Source: an uncultured Clostridia bacterium
Lineage (GTDB): Bacteria > Bacillota > Clostridia > Christensenellales > UBA1242
Length of the DNA: 16,724 nt
Reading direction: 5' to 3'
NCBI GenBank assembly: GCA_934772525.1
Contig: CAKVMI010000008.1
Location: forward strand, 1-16,724
Position numbers and translations under genes: made by a program. Position 1 is the first letter of the stretch, and each line of letters begins with the position of its first letter. The notes beneath the pieces were generated by a model, which had not been told where the DNA came from, ran no database searches, and saw only the letters and a list, made by a program, of their open reading frames with translations. This document shows, one piece after another, positions 15,799 to 16,724 of this stretch.

Positions 15799-16605
15799 TT
15801 ATCTATATTCCCCACGCTTTTTCTCACATTTAGTCCAACGCTTATAAGTGAAGTTTGCAACCATAGTTTGTGGGGTAAATCTAGTAATAAACCACACAAA
15901 CTTATTGAAAAATCCGGGTACATATTTTGCCTTGTTTTTCAATAAACAATTTACAGCACCATGAGCAATTTTATCGGTTGGCTCTAGCGACAATTTTCCA
16001 CCAATACCTTGCGACTTAATGCTTCTCTTCATTGCATCATTAGTTGCAATACTACCTGGACAAACTGCAGATACGAACACATTTTTATCTTTCAATTCTC
16101 GCCTTAATGCAACACTAAAGCTTGTTAAGAAACTTTTACTTGCACCATACATCGCCATTTGAGGCATAGGGTAAAAACTTGCAAGACTAGAAACAAAAAG
16201 CACATAATTTCTCTCTTTTTCATCCCTTCTTTGCAAGAATTTATAAGTAAAATCTACCGTTCCAACATTATTTACTTCAATAACACCAGTTACTTCTTCA
16301 TTACTACAACCCAAAAAACTACCCTCTAAAATATATCCAGCGCAATTAATTAATGTGCTTGGGTGTAATCCTTCTAATACTAAAAAGTCAAAAAAAGCAT
16401 CCCGAGACTCTTTACTTGCAAGATTACACTCTTTCGCCCATATTTTAGCGTCTTTAAACTCCGTTTCTAGTTGCAACTTAAAGTTATCCGCTTTTTCTTG
16501 TTTTGTGCCAGAAATGACCAAATTATAGCCCCGTTTTAATAAATCTCTACAAAACTCTCCACCAAGTCCGCCCGTAGCACCTGTTACTATTGCCAATTTT
16601 TCCAT
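15799..16605 (-). CDS. Short-chain dehydrogenase/reductase
   Basis: A classical SDR oxidoreductase using NAD(P)H; 268 residues from the ATG at 16605. A GTG two codons upstream overlaps the GGAG ribosome binding site and is rejected. Visible features: cofactor loop TGATGGLG (8-15); NCAG (87-90); Asn in VNNVG (111-115); catalytic Ser in VSSLASF (139-140); YGASK with Tyr153 and Lys157; and PGSIAT (184-189). The C-terminal part (KYVPGFFNKFVWFITRFTPQ) is hydrophobic/aromatic and may contact the membrane, as in DltE/YqjQ-like members. The end is basic (KRWTKCEKKRGEYR). The substrate cannot be told from sequence. Transcribed towards the cysS operon; nothing in the neighbourhood indicates a pathway. 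Confidence 0.92.
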   Translation of the reverse strand: MEKLAIVTGATGGLGGEFCRDLLKRGYNLVISGTKQEKADNFKLQLETEFKDAKIWAKECNLASKESRDAFFDFLVLEGLHPSTLINCAGYILEGSFLGCSNEEVTGVIEVNNVGTVDFTYKFLQRRDEKERNYVLFVSSLASFYPMPQMAMYGASKSFLTSFSVALRRELKDKNVFVSAVCPGSIATNDAMKRSIKSQGIGGKLSLEPTDKIAHGAVNCLLKNKAKYVPGFFNKFVWFITRFTPQTMVANFTYKRWTKCEKKRGEYR

Positions 16606-16688
16606 AATCACTCCAAATAGTTATTAAATTAGTATTTTACTTAGTGTATATTATTGCATAAATAATTAAACTTGTCTACCAAAAATGG

Positions 16689-16717
16689 TTGAGAATTGTT
16701 AAAAATAGTTGTATAAT
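16689..16717 (+). promoter_or_regulatory. Outward plus-strand promoter at the right edge
   Basis: TTGAGA (16689-16694), 17-base spacer, TATAAT (16712-16717). It points out of the window and should drive a gene to the right, divergent from the dehydrogenase gene. Confidence 0.75.
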
Positions 16718-16724
16718 AACCTTT

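Noticed and set aside
16606..16611. GTG start two codons upstream for the dehydrogenase
   Set aside because: It overlaps the GGAG site that correctly serves the ATG at 16605.

Overview
The window is AT-rich (about one third G+C by eye). It has strong sigma-A-like promoters (TTGACA/TTGAAA with TATAAT-type -10 boxes), GGAG-type ribosome binding sites, T-tailed hairpin terminators and a lipoprotein signal. This points to a low-G+C Gram-positive bacterium, most likely an uncultured Clostridia-type Bacillota; the species cannot be named from sequence alone. The standard code fits. All ten stop codons seen are TAA or TAG; none is TGA.

Layout. (1) Bases 1-5107, minus strand: a uvrB-uvrA excision repair operon with its own promoter, followed by the 5' part of a small lipoprotein gene that runs off the left edge. 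(2) Bases 5108-7237: an isolated, self-contained proline--tRNA ligase unit (promoter, gene, terminator), minus strand, lacking the usual bacterial INS editing domain. It is bracketed by a perfect 13-bp inverted repeat and, outside that, by two diverged copies (about 215-225 bp) of the same promoter-bearing intergenic sequence. It looks like a gene inserted in front of uvrB. (3) Bases 7238-12104, minus strand: a small coiled-coil protein of unknown function; a 944-residue protein made of a very acidic segment, a long Gln/Pro/Val repeat segment and a C-terminal DUF2188-like domain; and a membrane-anchored family-18 glycoside hydrolase. (4) Bases 12196-15760, plus strand: a metG - MarR-like regulator - cysS operon with a clear promoter and a strong terminator. 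(5) Bases 15799-16605, minus strand: a short-chain dehydrogenase; a divergent plus-strand promoter leaves the window on the right.

Functionally, most of the window is housekeeping: nucleotide excision repair (UvrA/UvrB) and three aminoacyl-tRNA synthetases (Pro, Met, Cys). The less ordinary parts are the proS cassette with its duplicated flanks, the giant acidic/Gln-rich DUF2188 protein, and the small regulator placed between two synthetase genes.
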